Numbered from the stretch's first letter, positions 53,638 through 63,654 are shown. The stretch: DNA of 64,000 bases from Pukyongiella litopenaei (GCF_003008555.2 NZ_CP027665.1:310001-374000); one strand, 5' to 3'. Translations and numbers: made by a program. Notes: generated by a model from the sequence alone, not told the origin.

Positions 53638-55317
53638 TCAGTCGCCCGATTTCAGGGCGGCGCCCAGGATATCACCCAGCGACGCACCCGAATCCGACGA
53701 ACCATACTGCTCGACGGCTTCTTTTTCCTCGGCAATCTCGCGGGCCTTGATCGACAGGCCCAGACGGCGGGTCTTGCTGTCGACATTGGTCACGCGCACA
53801 TCGACCTTGTCACCGACCGAGAACCGCTCGGGGCGCTGTTCGGAACGGTCGCGCGACAGGTCCGAGCGGCGGATGAAGGACTTCATGCCCTCGTATTCCA
53901 CCTCGATGCCGCCATCTTCGATCGCGGTCACGTTCACGGTGATGATCGAACCGCGCTTCACGCCGCCCACGGCTTCGGCGAACTTGTCGCCGCCCACAGC
54001 CTTGATCGACAGCGAAATGCGTTCCTTGTCGGTGTCCACCTCGGACACCACCGCCTGGACCATGTCGCCCTTGCGGTAGTTCTGGATCGCATCCTCGCCG
54101 CGCTCGTCCCAGCTGAGGTCCGACAGGTGCACCATGCCGTCGATATCGCCCGGCAGGCCCACGAACAGGCCGAACTCGGTGATGTTCTTGACCTCGCCTT
54201 CGACCACGGTCCCCGAGGGGTGGGTTTCGGCGAACACTTCCCACGGGTTGCGCATGGTCTGTTTCAGACCCAGCGAGACCCGGCGCTTGGCACCGTCGAT
54301 TTCCAGCACCATCACGTCCACCTCCTGCGAGGTCGACACGATCTTGCCCGGATGCACGTTCTTCTTGGTCCAACTCATTTCGCTGACATGGACCAGGCCT
54401 TCGACACCGGGTTCCAGTTCGACGAACGCACCGTAATCGGTGATGTTGGTCACGCGACCCTTGTGCACCGAGGCCAGCGGATACTTGGCGCCAACCAGGT
54501 CCCACGGATCTTCCTGCAGCTGCTTCATGCCCAGGCTGATACGGTGGGTTTCCTTGTTGATCTTGATGACCTGAACCTTGACGGTCTCGCCGATCGACAG
54601 GATCTCGGAGGGGTGGTTGACACGGCGCCAGGCCATGTCGGTGACGTGCAGCAGGCCGTCCACACCACCCAGATCGACGAAGGCGCCGTATTCGGTGATG
54701 TTCTTGACCACGCCGTCGACCGCGTCGCCTTCGCTCAGGCGGGCGATGACCTCGGCGCGCTGCTCGGCACGCGATTCTTCGAGGATGGCGCGGCGCGACA
54801 CCACGATGTTGCCACGACGGCGGTCCATCTTGAGGATCTGGAACGGCTGTTTCAGACCCATCAGCGGGCCGGCATCGCGCACGGGGCGCACATCGACCTG
54901 AGAGCCGGGCAGGAACGCCACGGCGCCGCCCAGATCGACGGTGAAGCCACCCTTGACGCGGCCGAAGATCGCGCCTTCGACACGCTGGTCGTCGGCATAG
55001 GCCTTCTCGAGCCGGTCCCATGCCTCTTCGCGGCGGGCCATTTCACGGCTGATGACTGCTTCGCCACGGGCGTTCTCGGCGGCGCGCAGATAGACCTCGA
55101 CCTCGTCGCCGGGCGCGATTTCCGGCGCTTCACCGGGGTTGGCGAATTCCTTGAGTTCGACACGGCCTTCCATCTTGTAGCCCACGTCGATGATGGCCTG
55201 GCCCGCCTCGATGGCGATGACCTTGCCCTTGACGACGGAGCCTTCGGTGGGGGTGTCCATTTCGAAGCTTTCATTGAGGAGGGCTTCGAATTCCTCCATG
55301 GATGCGTTGTGAGCCAT
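53638..55317 (-). CDS. rpsA: 30S ribosomal protein S1
   Basis: 559 residues with six S1 repeats, e.g. V-V-K-N-I-T-E-Y-G-A-F-V-D-L (third) and V-K-N-I-T-E-F-G-L-F-V-G-L (fifth). It binds mRNA at the 30S platform. The start MAHNASMEEFEALLNESFEM is typical of Rhodobacterales. Long leader and terminator make it a single transcription unit or the first gene of a unit with ihfB. Confidence 0.96.
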   Translation of the reverse strand: MAHNASMEEFEALLNESFEMDTPTEGSVVKGKVIAIEAGQAIIDVGYKMEGRVELKEFANPGEAPEIAPGDEVEVYLRAAENARGEAVISREMARREEAWDRLEKAYADDQRVEGAIFGRVKGGFTVDLGGAVAFLPGSQVDVRPVRDAGPLMGLKQPFQILKMDRRRGNIVVSRRAILEESRAEQRAEVIARLSEGDAVDGVVKNITEYGAFVDLGGVDGLLHVTDMAWRRVNHPSEILSIGETVKVQVIKINKETHRISLGMKQLQEDPWDLVGAKYPLASVHKGRVTNITDYGAFVELEPGVEGLVHVSEMSWTKKNVHPGKIVSTSQEVDVMVLEIDGAKRRVSLGLKQTMRNPWEVFAETHPSGTVVEGEVKNITEFGLFVGLPGDIDGMVHLSDLSWDERGEDAIQNYRKGDMVQAVVSEVDTDKERISLSIKAVGGDKFAEAVGGVKRGSIITVNVTAIEDGGIEVEYEGMKSFIRRSDLSRDRSEQRPERFSVGDKVDVRVTNVDSKTRRLGLSIKAREIAEEKEAVEQYGSSDSGASLGDILGAALKSGD

Positions 55318-55552
55318 GTGGCCTAGGGTTTCCTTTTACATCATGTTGCTGGCCGCGCGGTTGTCTCCGCGGGTCTCTGTTTCTGTTGTGCCGCAAAGAC
55401 GCAAAAAACGAAGGGTCGGTTGCAACCGACCCTGCCCCTTGCGCCCCTGTTGCGGGTGTAGCCCCCGCATCGACGCGCTGCGTATAGGCGGAATGAGGGT
55501 ATTTGGCAAGCCCGCACGCACCGATCCGGTTCCGTGCGGGCGGATTGACGCC

Positions 55553-55777
55553 TCAGCCGAACCCCGGATCGTCGAAACCGAGCGGCACGGTGAAACCGAA
55601 ACTCGGATCCTCGAACCCGGTCCCGCCGGGGATCACCGGATCGACATGCATGCCCCGAGGCATCGCGCCATCACCGATCCAGAATTCGCCGGTTCCCATC
55701 TGGCTCTCGCCGTCGATATCGGGGATCTTCAACATATCCTGATCGGTGTCGATGGTTCTGAAAACAAAGCGGTCCAT
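55553..55777 (-). CDS. Small hypothetical protein
   Basis: 74 residues, acidic, glycine/proline rich, with M-D-R-F-V-F-R-T-I-D-T-D-Q-D-M and repeated F-x-D-P-x-F-G near the end. Ribosome site CAGGGAACGATTTC precedes the ATG. No family recognised; composition is plausible for a real gene but no homologue is known to me. Confidence 0.5.
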   Translation of the reverse strand: MDRFVFRTIDTDQDMLKIPDIDGESQMGTGEFWIGDGAMPRGMHVDPVIPGGTGFEDPSFGFTVPLGFDDPGFG

Positions 55778-55942
55778 GAAATCGTTCCCTGTCTGCTGCG
55801 TCCTGATCGTTCCGGCCCGGCACCGCGCCGATCCGATGGGACCACGCTAGCGGCCACGCGGCGGGCCGGGCAGTCAGGTATTCTATACGGGGAAAATTCC
55901 GGGATTTCCGTCAGTTCCGGGGCGTTTCGGGTGCCGCACATC

Positions 55943-55970
55943 AAAAAAGGGCCGGCAAGGATGCCGGCCC
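55943..55970 (-). terminator. Rho-independent terminator after fructose-bisphosphate aldolase
   Basis: GGGCCGGCA-TCCT-TGCCGGCCC followed by TTTTTT on the minus strand; nine-base stem. Confidence 0.85.
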
Positions 55971-55997
55971 CGGAGCGGTGCGGACAGGCAGATCGCC

Positions 55998-56888
55998 CTA
56001 TGTGATCGACGCCTGGTGGATCTGGTCGATGTTGCGGCCCAGCGCGGCATCGAAATCGGGATCCGACATCTGCCTGCTCAGCCCTTCGGTCAAGGCCCGC
56101 GAAAACGACGCGATCATCTTGCCGTTCCGGGCCAGCAGGTCGCAGGCTTCCTGCGTGGAATACCCGCCCGACAGGGCCACGACGCGCATCACCTTGGGGT
56201 GGTCGGCGAGATCGTCGAACAGGTTGGCCACGCTCGGCAGGGTCAGTTTCAGCATCACCTCGACAGCATCGTCCAGCGCATCGAGATGTTTCAGGATCTC
56301 GGCCTTCATCATCACTTCGGCCTCGGCCTTGGTCGCGGAATGGATGTTGACCTCGGGTTCGATGATCGGCACCAGGCCGGCGGCCAGCACCTCGCGCGCC
56401 ACGTCGAATTGCTGCGCCACGACCGCGGCGATGCCCTCGGCATTGGCCTCGTGGATGACCGAGCGTTCCTTGGTGCCGAAGATGCCCTGCCCCGCGGCCC
56501 TGGCCAGCGTGTCGGCGAGACCCGGCATCGGCTTCATCAGCTGAACGCCGTTGGCCTGGTCCTCGAGACCCTTGTCGATCTTGAGGAACGGCACGACGCC
56601 GCGTTCGCTCCAGACGTAATCGGGCACCTTGCGGCCGTCGATATCCTCGCCCAGCGTGCGTTCGAACAGGATCGCGCCGATCACCTTGGCCGCCGTGAAA
56701 TCGGGCGACTTTATGATCCGGGCGCGCATCCGCTGGATCTCGGCAAACATCTCCTCCTCGGACCCGTAATCGGACGCGTCCACCCCGTAGAGCGCGAGCG
56801 CCTTGGGGGTCGAGCCGCCCGACTGGTCGAGCGCCGCGATGAAACCCGTCCCGCTGCGCATCCGTTCCCGCTGGTCTGCCTGTGCCAT
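55998..56888 (-). CDS. Class I fructose-bisphosphate aldolase
   Basis: 296 residues of the bacterial class I (Fda/FdaB-like) family. G-F-I-A-A-L-D-Q-S-G-G-S-T-P-K-A-L, G-V-V-P-F-L-K-I-D-K-G-L-E, N-G-V-Q-L-M-K-P and V-V-A-L-S-G-G-Y-S-T-Q-E-A are close to characterised members, with the Schiff-base lysine in the conserved lysine set. ATG 56888 has GAGGG seven bases before it; an upstream ATG at 56906 is in frame. Confidence 0.93.
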   Translation of the reverse strand: MAQADQRERMRSGTGFIAALDQSGGSTPKALALYGVDASDYGSEEEMFAEIQRMRARIIKSPDFTAAKVIGAILFERTLGEDIDGRKVPDYVWSERGVVPFLKIDKGLEDQANGVQLMKPMPGLADTLARAAGQGIFGTKERSVIHEANAEGIAAVVAQQFDVAREVLAAGLVPIIEPEVNIHSATKAEAEVMMKAEILKHLDALDDAVEVMLKLTLPSVANLFDDLADHPKVMRVVALSGGYSTQEACDLLARNGKMIASFSRALTEGLSRQMSDPDFDAALGRNIDQIHQASIT

Positions 56889-56957
56889 ACCTAACCCTCG
56901 TTTCATGATTCACTGTCGGCGCCTGAATAGAACATGCCCCGGCGCGATGATAGCGTG

Positions 56958-58313
56958 TTAGCGACTGACAATCCGCAGCCAGATCCCGTCGCGGGCGCGG
57001 ACGGTCAGATGCGCCACCGGCACCGGATCGCGGCCCTCGACCCGTTCGAACCGGAACCGGCGCAGGAAGCTCGACAGCAGCAGCGGTCCCTCGACCATGG
57101 CGAACCCGGCCCCGGTGCAGACGCGCGGCCCGGCGGAAAACGGAATGAACGCGTCGCGCATGCAGCGTTTGCCGTTTTCGGTCTGCCAGCGCGCCGGATC
57201 GAACCCGTCGGGATTGTCCCACAGCCGTTCATGCCGGTGCAGATGCCACGGGCTGAGCACCAGCTGCGCGCCCACCGGCACGTCGCGGTCGCGGAACCGT
57301 TCGGGACAGGTGGCGGTGCGCACCATCATCGGCACCGGCGGATAGAGCCGCAGCGCCTCGCGGAACACGTCGCGCGACAGTTTCAGCCGGGACATCACGG
57401 CAAAGCCGTCCTCCTCCTCCAGCGCCGCCGCCTCGTCGGCCACCCGGTCCTGCCAGTCGGGATAGAGCGCCATCAGGTAGAGCGTCCAGGCCAGGGCGGA
57501 GGCAGAGGTTTCATGCCCGGCGAGAAAGAAGATCGCCACCTGGTCGACCATCTCGGCGGTGTCGAAGGTTTCGCCGGTCTGCGGATCGGCGGTGGTCATG
57601 ATCTTGGTGACCAGGTCGTCGGGTGCGGTCCCGGCCCGGATCGCGGCCCCGCGTTCGGCGGTCAGGGTCTCGATCAGCGCCCGGATGTCGCGCGCGGCCC
57701 GTTTCGTGCCGCGCCGGTGGAAACGGGGCGCCCAGGCCGGCAGCGGCAGGAACGCGGCCAGGTTCAGGATCGGCTGGTTGCGCTGGTAGTCGCGGAACCG
57801 GGCAAAGACCTGCGCCGCGACCTCGTGTTCGATCGGGATCGAGAACATCGTGCGAAAGATCACATCCGCCGCCGCGTGGCTGGTGATCTCCTCGATCTCG
57901 ACCGCCCCGCCCGCCTGCGCCTGCAGCCGCGTCACCGCCGCCGCGGCCGCCGCCCGCATCGCCGGATAGGTTTCGCGCAGCCGCCCGCCTTCGAAAGCCG
58001 GGTCGATGATCCGCCGCTGGCGTTTCCAGGTCTCGCCATTGGTCAGGAACACCGAGTTCCCCAGCAACGGCCGCAGCCCTTCGCCGATGCGGCCCGATTT
58101 CGGAAAGTCATCGGGCCGGTCCTTCAGCACCGTCCTGACCAGATCGGGCTGGTTCAGCAGGAAGGACCGGAAGAACGGCGTGCGGAACTCGGCCATCCAC
58201 GCGCGGTAGAGCCGCGCCGGCTGCGCCGACAGGATATCGTCGCGAAAGAGCCGCACATAGCGCCAGAGCGACACCTTGTCCGGGCGGGCGGGCGGTTTCG
58301 GCGGGATCGTCAT
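56958..58313 (-). CDS. Cytochrome P450
   Basis: 451 residues. The I-helix AGHETS at 265-270, ExxR helix (Glu319-Arg322 in REALRLYPPV), and heme ligand Cys399 in PFSAGPRVCTGAGFAMVE identify a class I bacterial-like P450 soluble or weakly membrane-attached. No ferredoxin gene is adjacent. The stop of the upstream hydrolase gene overlaps its start by 4 nt. Substrate not inferred. Confidence 0.92.
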   Translation of the reverse strand: MTIPPKPPARPDKVSLWRYVRLFRDDILSAQPARLYRAWMAEFRTPFFRSFLLNQPDLVRTVLKDRPDDFPKSGRIGEGLRPLLGNSVFLTNGETWKRQRRIIDPAFEGGRLRETYPAMRAAAAAAVTRLQAQAGGAVEIEEITSHAAADVIFRTMFSIPIEHEVAAQVFARFRDYQRNQPILNLAAFLPLPAWAPRFHRRGTKRAARDIRALIETLTAERGAAIRAGTAPDDLVTKIMTTADPQTGETFDTAEMVDQVAIFFLAGHETSASALAWTLYLMALYPDWQDRVADEAAALEEEDGFAVMSRLKLSRDVFREALRLYPPVPMMVRTATCPERFRDRDVPVGAQLVLSPWHLHRHERLWDNPDGFDPARWQTENGKRCMRDAFIPFSAGPRVCTGAGFAMVEGPLLLSSFLRRFRFERVEGRDPVPVAHLTVRARDGIWLRIVSR

Positions 58314-59584
58314 GCGGCGCTGGTCGAGGTGTATTTCGACATCGCGGTGTCGATGCGCGATTTCGACGGCTGGCGGCCCGCATAGCGGTCGCCCAGCGTG
58401 AGCGGCCCGGCGGTGATGCGGAAATAGTCGTAGTCACCCGGCCGGTCGAAGGCGCAGAGATACTGGAAATGCAGGCGGAAGAACCGCCAGCGCAGCTCGG
58501 CCCAGCGTTGGTCCGACAGGGTCTGGGTAAAGGCCGCCGAAAAGACCAGCGGCCATTTCCGGCCCGCGGGTTCCACGCCGCTGACCGCGACCGGGTCGCA
58601 CAGGGCAAAGGCACAGCCATCGCCCGGCGCCGACACATCGACCCAGGCCAGCGCGTCGCTGGAGGACAGGTGGGCCAGATCGGCCCGCAGCCGGTGGGCA
58701 TCGGGCAGGAACGACACCATCGGCACCACCTGACCCAGCGTGAGCAACCCCAGCGCGGGGCCGTTCGCGGGAACCCGTCCCGCGCGGATCAGATCGGCGA
58801 GCACCGACACCGCCAGATGCGCCCCGGACGAATGGCCGACCACCAGAACCTCGTCCGCCCCGCTGGCCAGCGCCGCGGCGATCCGGTCCCCGAACTCGGC
58901 CAGCCGGGTTTCCAACTCGGGCGGGTTGGCGCCGCGCAGCCGGGCCGAATAGGCGTAGTCATGCATCAGGTAATAGGCGAACAGCCGGTTGTCGCGCGCC
59001 TTGAACCAGCGCATCAATGCCGCCAGCACGGCCAGCCCCGCCGCCAGCCCCGCCACGGTGGTCGCCGGATGCGTGCCGCCGAACCATGCCGCCGCCCCGA
59101 TCACCGCCCGCGTGGCGATCCACCCGGCCAGCACCGCCACCGCCAGTTGCACCAGCAACATGCCCACCGGGTAGAGCGCCGCGATCACCGGCCCCTTGCG
59201 CATCCCCATCAGTCGCCATAGCGTGCCGGTCGAGATGTAGATCCATGCCGTGCGCGCCAGCATCCCGAAGGTCGCCGCGATACCGGCGGACATGCTGCCG
59301 CGAACCAGATCGGACCAGACCAGGACTTCGACCTCGGCCTCGACCGGCATGTCCTCGATCTGGGCGGCGACCCGCCAGCCGAACCCGTCAGCCGCGCCGA
59401 TACCCGGTTTCAGCGCGATCTCGTATCCCGAGATTGCCGCCTGCGCCGCGGCTTCCTTGCGGTAGAGTTCACGATAACGCCGGGGCGGAAAGGGGTCGTA
59501 GCCGGGAATGTAGAACACCCGCCGCCCCCGAACCGTTCGCGTTCGCCGTTCCGGCCCGCCCGTATGCGTCGTTGCCTCGCTCAT
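58310..59584 (-). CDS. Membrane alpha/beta hydrolase-like protein coupled to P450
   Basis: 424 residues. Opening R-R-V-F-Y-I-P-G-Y-D-P is typical for a lipase-like protein; two hydrophobic segments at about 133-160 and 170-192; nucleophile elbow G250-H-S-S-G254. The rest is not assigned to a family. The gene ends in an ATGA overlap with the P450, so both act together, perhaps on a lipid or steroid-like substrate (inference). Confidence 0.75.
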   Translation of the reverse strand: MSEATTHTGGPERRTRTVRGRRVFYIPGYDPFPPRRYRELYRKEAAAQAAISGYEIALKPGIGAADGFGWRVAAQIEDMPVEAEVEVLVWSDLVRGSMSAGIAATFGMLARTAWIYISTGTLWRLMGMRKGPVIAALYPVGMLLVQLAVAVLAGWIATRAVIGAAAWFGGTHPATTVAGLAAGLAVLAALMRWFKARDNRLFAYYLMHDYAYSARLRGANPPELETRLAEFGDRIAAALASGADEVLVVGHSSGAHLAVSVLADLIRAGRVPANGPALGLLTLGQVVPMVSFLPDAHRLRADLAHLSSSDALAWVDVSAPGDGCAFALCDPVAVSGVEPAGRKWPLVFSAAFTQTLSDQRWAELRWRFFRLHFQYLCAFDRPGDYDYFRITAGPLTLGDRYAGRQPSKSRIDTAMSKYTSTSAA

Positions 59585-59640
59585 GCCGGGCCAGCCTAGT
59601 CACGCCGGGCCGCCGGGGCAAAGCGAAATGAACGGCAGGG

Positions 59641-60393
59641 TCAGCCCAATGTCGCCAGCGCCGGAAAGCTCTCGAGCAACCAGTAGGAAAAGGCGGAAAA
59701 GCCGCCGGTCAGCATCAGCAGCCCGATGGTCCACAGCAGCAGCCCCATGATGCGTTCGATACGCTCCATGTGTCGTTTCATCCAGGCCATGACGCCGCCC
59801 AGGCGCGGCAGGAACGCCGCGACCAGCAGGAACGGCACGCCCAGGCCCGCCGCATAGACCGCCAGCAGCATCGTGCCGCGCGCCACCGAGGCCTCGGACG
59901 CGGCCAGCGACAGGATCGCGCCCAGTTGCGGGCCGATACAGGGCGTCCAGCCAAAGGCAAAGGCGAGCCCCAGGACATAGGCGCCCAGCGCCGATCCGCC
60001 CCGGTCGCCCGCATCCAGCCGCGCCTCGCGATCCAGGATGCCGATCCGGTAGATGCCCAGGAAATGGGCGCCAAAGCCCATCACCAGCAGCCCCGCGACC
60101 GTGTTGAACCAGCCCTGGTAGTGCAGGAACACGGTGCCGATGGCCGAGGCGGTGAAGCCCAGAAACAGGAACACCGTCGACAGCCCCAGCACGAAGAACA
60201 GCGCCGGCAGGACCGCGCGGTTCGACGCCGCCCGGCCTTCGGACAGGTCCTGCACCGACACGCCGCTCATATAGGCCAGGTAGGGCGGCACGATGGGCAG
60301 CACGCAGGGTGACAGGAAACTGATGATCCCGGCGGCCAGCGCCACCGTCATCGCGGGTAGCAGCGCCGCGTCGATGATATCTATTCCGAACAT
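59641..60393 (-). CDS. ccdA: Cytochrome c biogenesis protein CcdA
   Basis: 250 residues, six membrane segments. The two redox cysteines are Cys30 (S-F-L-S-P-C-V-L-P) and Cys152 (W-T-P-C-I-G-P-Q). It carries reducing power from thioredoxin across the membrane for cytochrome c maturation. ATG 60393 chosen (MFGIDII); ATG 60411 is in frame. Confidence 0.91.
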   Translation of the reverse strand: MFGIDIIDAALLPAMTVALAAGIISFLSPCVLPIVPPYLAYMSGVSVQDLSEGRAASNRAVLPALFFVLGLSTVFLFLGFTASAIGTVFLHYQGWFNTVAGLLVMGFGAHFLGIYRIGILDREARLDAGDRGGSALGAYVLGLAFAFGWTPCIGPQLGAILSLAASEASVARGTMLLAVYAAGLGVPFLLVAAFLPRLGGVMAWMKRHMERIERIMGLLLWTIGLLMLTGGFSAFSYWLLESFPALATLG

Positions 60394-60479
60394 GGTTCGC
60401 ACATAGGCCATCGCGCGGCCAAGGTCACGGGACCAAAGGTCACAACACTGTGGACAGGCTGAAACAAGCGGCCTATCGC

Positions 60480-60719
60480 ATGACCATGACCGAGATTTCC
60501 GACACGCTCGACGCCATCGGGCTGCTATGCCCCCTGCCCGTTCTCAAGGCCCGCAAGCGGCTCATGGCGCTGCCCGACGGTGCGGTGCTGGAGCTGCTGG
60601 CCGACGACCCGGCCGCGGTCATCGACGTGCCGCATTTCTGCGTCGAATCCGGTCATGTGCTGATCGGCCAGACCGACCGTGACGGGGTTTGCAGCTACCT
60701 GATCCGCAAGGGCGGGTAA
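60480..60719 (+). CDS. TusA-like sulfur carrier protein
   Basis: 79 residues. Cys17 in G-L-L-C-P-L-P-V-L is the persulfide cysteine of the SirA/TusA family, followed by the second motif of the fold. The other tus genes are not here. The start is the ATG at 60480; a GTG at 60450 is in frame. Confidence 0.87.
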   Translation: MTMTEISDTLDAIGLLCPLPVLKARKRLMALPDGAVLELLADDPAAVIDVPHFCVESGHVLIGQTDRDGVCSYLIRKGG

Positions 60720-60724
60720 CAAAA

Positions 60725-60748
60725 GGGGCGGCACCTGCGCGCCGCCCC
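60725..60748 (-). terminator. Rho-independent terminator, rne side
   Basis: GGGGCGGC and GCCGCCCC with an eight-base loop between the convergent tusA-like gene and rne; TTTTG follows on the minus strand. Confidence 0.65.
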
Positions 60749-60771
60749 GTTCGATACGGTATTTTCCCGCG

Positions 60772-63654
60772 TCAGCGGCCCAGCGACCACCAGCCGCGCC
60801 GCTTGGGCCTGGCGGTTTCCTCCGGCTCGGGTTCGGCCACGGCAACCGCCGCTTCAACCTCGGGCTCGGCCTCGGTCACCGTCGGCTCTGCGGGGGGCGT
60901 GGCCGCCGCGACCTCGGGTTCGGGTTCGCTGACCGGCTCGGGAGCCGTGTCGGCCGTTTCGACCTCGGCCGCCGCCCCGCTGTCGGTCCCGTCCGGTTCG
61001 GGCGCATCCGCGACCGTCTCGGGCGCGGGGTCCGGCTGGACCTCGGCCTCGGGTTCCCCGGCGGCTTCCCCGGCATCGCTCTTCTTCTTGCGGCTGCGGG
61101 TCCGGCGTTTGGGCTTCGGTTTTTCCTCCGCTTCCGGCTCGGCTGCCACCTCTGCCTCGGGCGCGGGGTCGGCCGGGGCCTCTGCCGGGTCCGCAGCGGC
61201 CGCATCCCCTTCGGCGACCTCGGCATCTGCGGCGGCCGATTTGCGGCTGCGCGACCGCGACCGGCTGCGCTTGGGCTTGGGCGCGTCTTCGGCCTCGGGC
61301 GTGTCCTGCGCCTCGGCGGGAGCCTCGGCATCGTCCGAATCGACCGCCTCGCCCGCCGCATCCTGGTTGTCGTCGGCCGTATCCGCGTCCTCGCGGGTCT
61401 CGCCATTGCCGGATTTCCGGCGACGACGACGGCGGCGGCGGCGTTTCGGCCTGGCTTCGCCATCGGCGGTTTCTTCGGGCGCCTCCACCTCGTCAACCTC
61501 GGCATCGGCCTCGGCATCGACGTTGCTCATCAGCGTGGCATCCACCGACACCACCGGCGCGGTGGCCACCGGGACCGCGCGGGTCGCGGTCTTGAACTTC
61601 TCCAGAGAAAATTCGGGGCTGACCAGATGCACGTCGCCTTCGATCCGCACCGACAGGCCATAGCGCGATTCGATCTGCGCGATATGTTCGCGTTTCTGGT
61701 TCATCAGGTAATTGGCGATGGCGACGGGGCATTTCACCAGCACTTCGCGCGACCGTCGCCGGGTGCCCTCTTCCTCGATCTGGCGCAGGATCGACAGCGC
61801 CATCGAATCGTCGGACCGGATCAGCCCGGTGCCGTGGCAGGACGGGCAGGCCTGCGTCGTCGCCTCGAGCATGCCGGGGCGCAGCCGCTGGCGGCTCATC
61901 TCCATCAGGCCAAAGCCCGAGATCCGTCCGACCTGGATGCGAGCACGGTCGGATTTCAGCCGCTCCTTCATGCGCTTCTCGACGGCGGCGTTGTTCTTGC
62001 GCTCGTCCATGTCGATGAAGTCGATCACGATCAGACCGGCCAGGTCGCGCAGGCGCAGCTGGCGCGCGACCTCTTCGGCGGCTTCCAGGTTGGTCTTGAG
62101 CGCGGTTTCCTCGATCGAGCCTTCCTTGGTGGCCCGCCCCGAGTTCACGTCGATCGCCACCAGCGCCTCGGTCACGCCGATCACGATATAGCCGCCGGAT
62201 TTCAGCTGCACCGTCGGGTTGAACATCGCGTTCAGGTAGCTTTCCACCTGGAACCGCGCAAAGAGCGGCAGCGCATCCTCATAGCGTTTCACGTTCTTGG
62301 CGTGAGACGGCATGATCATCTTCATGAAGTCCTTGGCCGACCGATAGCCGCGTTCGCCCTCGACCAATACCTCGTCGATGTCGCGGCTGTAGAGATCGCG
62401 GATCGACCGTTTGATCAGGTCGCCCTCTTCGTAGATCTTGGCCGGCGCGATGGATTTCAGCGTCAGTTCGCGGATCTGTTCCCACAGCCGCTGCAGATAT
62501 TCATAATCCCGCTTGATCTCGGATTTCGTCCGCTTGGCCCCGGCGGTGCGAATGATCAGGCCCGCGCCCTGCGGCACGTCGATACCACCCGCGATTTCCT
62601 TGAGTTTCTTGCGGTCGGCGGCGTTGGTGATCTTGCGGCTGATGCCGCCGCCACGCGCGGTGTTGGGCATCAGAACGCAATAGCGGCCCGCGAGGCTGAG
62701 ATAGGTGGTCAGCGCGGCGCCCTTGTTGCCGCGTTCTTCCTTGACGACCTGCACCAGCAGGATCTGGCGGACCTTGATGACCTCCTGGATCTTGTAGCGG
62801 CGCGACCGCGGCTTGCGCGGCGGGCGCAGATCCTCGGCATCGTCGTCCCGCGCGATGGATTCGATGTTCGCGTCCTTTTCGGCGGCGTCCGGATGCCCGG
62901 TATCCTTGCCGTCGCCGGCACCGTTTTCGGCCCCTTCCGCGGCATCGACAACGTCGCCCGCGCCCGGCTGTTCCGTGTCCGCGGCCTCATCGGGCTGGAC
63001 ATCGTCGGATTGGGCATCATCAGCCGGGGCATCCCCGGCTTTCGCCTCGGCGGTGTCATCGGTGGCGTCGGCGCCATCCTCTGCGGAGGCGGTCTCCGCC
63101 GCCTCATCGGACTGTCCGGCCTCGGCCGCAATCGTTCCTTCATCCGAGCCTTCAACCGTCGCGTCGGCGCCCTGGCCGAACCCGGCGACACCGGTTTCCT
63201 CGGCGCCGTCCTCGTCGGACAGGTCGATGGTTTCCATGCCGGTGATCTCGCGGGTTTCCACCGCGTCATCGGATTTGATCGCCGCCGCCTTGCTCCGCGA
63301 CCGGCGCGACCGGGACGATTTCGGCTTGACCGCGTCTTCTTCGTCGCGCGCCTTCATAGCCTCGGCATAGGCGCGCTCTTCCTCCATCAGCGCCTCGCGG
63401 TCGGCGACGGGGATCTGGTAGTAATCCGGGTGGATTTCCGAGAATGCCAGAAACCCGTGCCGGTTGCCGCCGTAGTCGACGAACGCCGCCTGCAGCGACG
63501 GTTCGACCCGCGTTACCTTGGCGAGATAGATGTTGCCAGCGAGCTGGCGCTTGTTCTCGGATTCAAAATCGAACTCCTCGACCTTGTTTCCGTCCACCAC
63601 CACGACGCGGGTTTCTTCCGCGTGAGTGGCGTCAATGAGCATTTTCTTTGCCAT
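60772..63654 (-). CDS. rne: Ribonuclease E
   Basis: 960 residues. N-terminal S1 domain (M-L-I-D-A-T-H-A-E-E start) that is split after residue about 84 by a roughly 200-residue acidic stretch (Asp/Glu/Ala-rich, with R-S-R-R-S-R at its head) and resumes at I-Q-E-V-I-K-V-R-Q-I-L. Then the catalytic core: V-I-D-F-I-D-M-D-E-R-K-N with the magnesium aspartates, the zinc link C-P-S-C-H-G-T-G, and a C-terminal scaffold rich in E/A/P and R-S-R-S-R patches. Family endonuclease and degradosome core. Confidence 0.95.
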   Translation of the reverse strand: MAKKMLIDATHAEETRVVVVDGNKVEEFDFESENKRQLAGNIYLAKVTRVEPSLQAAFVDYGGNRHGFLAFSEIHPDYYQIPVADREALMEEERAYAEAMKARDEEDAVKPKSSRSRRSRSKAAAIKSDDAVETREITGMETIDLSDEDGAEETGVAGFGQGADATVEGSDEGTIAAEAGQSDEAAETASAEDGADATDDTAEAKAGDAPADDAQSDDVQPDEAADTEQPGAGDVVDAAEGAENGAGDGKDTGHPDAAEKDANIESIARDDDAEDLRPPRKPRSRRYKIQEVIKVRQILLVQVVKEERGNKGAALTTYLSLAGRYCVLMPNTARGGGISRKITNAADRKKLKEIAGGIDVPQGAGLIIRTAGAKRTKSEIKRDYEYLQRLWEQIRELTLKSIAPAKIYEEGDLIKRSIRDLYSRDIDEVLVEGERGYRSAKDFMKMIMPSHAKNVKRYEDALPLFARFQVESYLNAMFNPTVQLKSGGYIVIGVTEALVAIDVNSGRATKEGSIEETALKTNLEAAEEVARQLRLRDLAGLIVIDFIDMDERKNNAAVEKRMKERLKSDRARIQVGRISGFGLMEMSRQRLRPGMLEATTQACPSCHGTGLIRSDDSMALSILRQIEEEGTRRRSREVLVKCPVAIANYLMNQKREHIAQIESRYGLSVRIEGDVHLVSPEFSLEKFKTATRAVPVATAPVVSVDATLMSNVDAEADAEVDEVEAPEETADGEARPKRRRRRRRRRKSGNGETREDADTADDNQDAAGEAVDSDDAEAPAEAQDTPEAEDAPKPKRSRSRSRSRKSAAADAEVAEGDAAAADPAEAPADPAPEAEVAAEPEAEEKPKPKRRTRSRKKKSDAGEAAGEPEAEVQPDPAPETVADAPEPDGTDSGAAAEVETADTAPEPVSEPEPEVAAATPPAEPTVTEAEPEVEAAVAVAEPEPEETARPKRRGWWSLGR

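Noticed and set aside
60689-61663. Ser/Ala-rich plus-strand frame of 324 codons
   Set aside because: Antisense of the repetitive E/A/P C-terminus of rne; composition follows from that.
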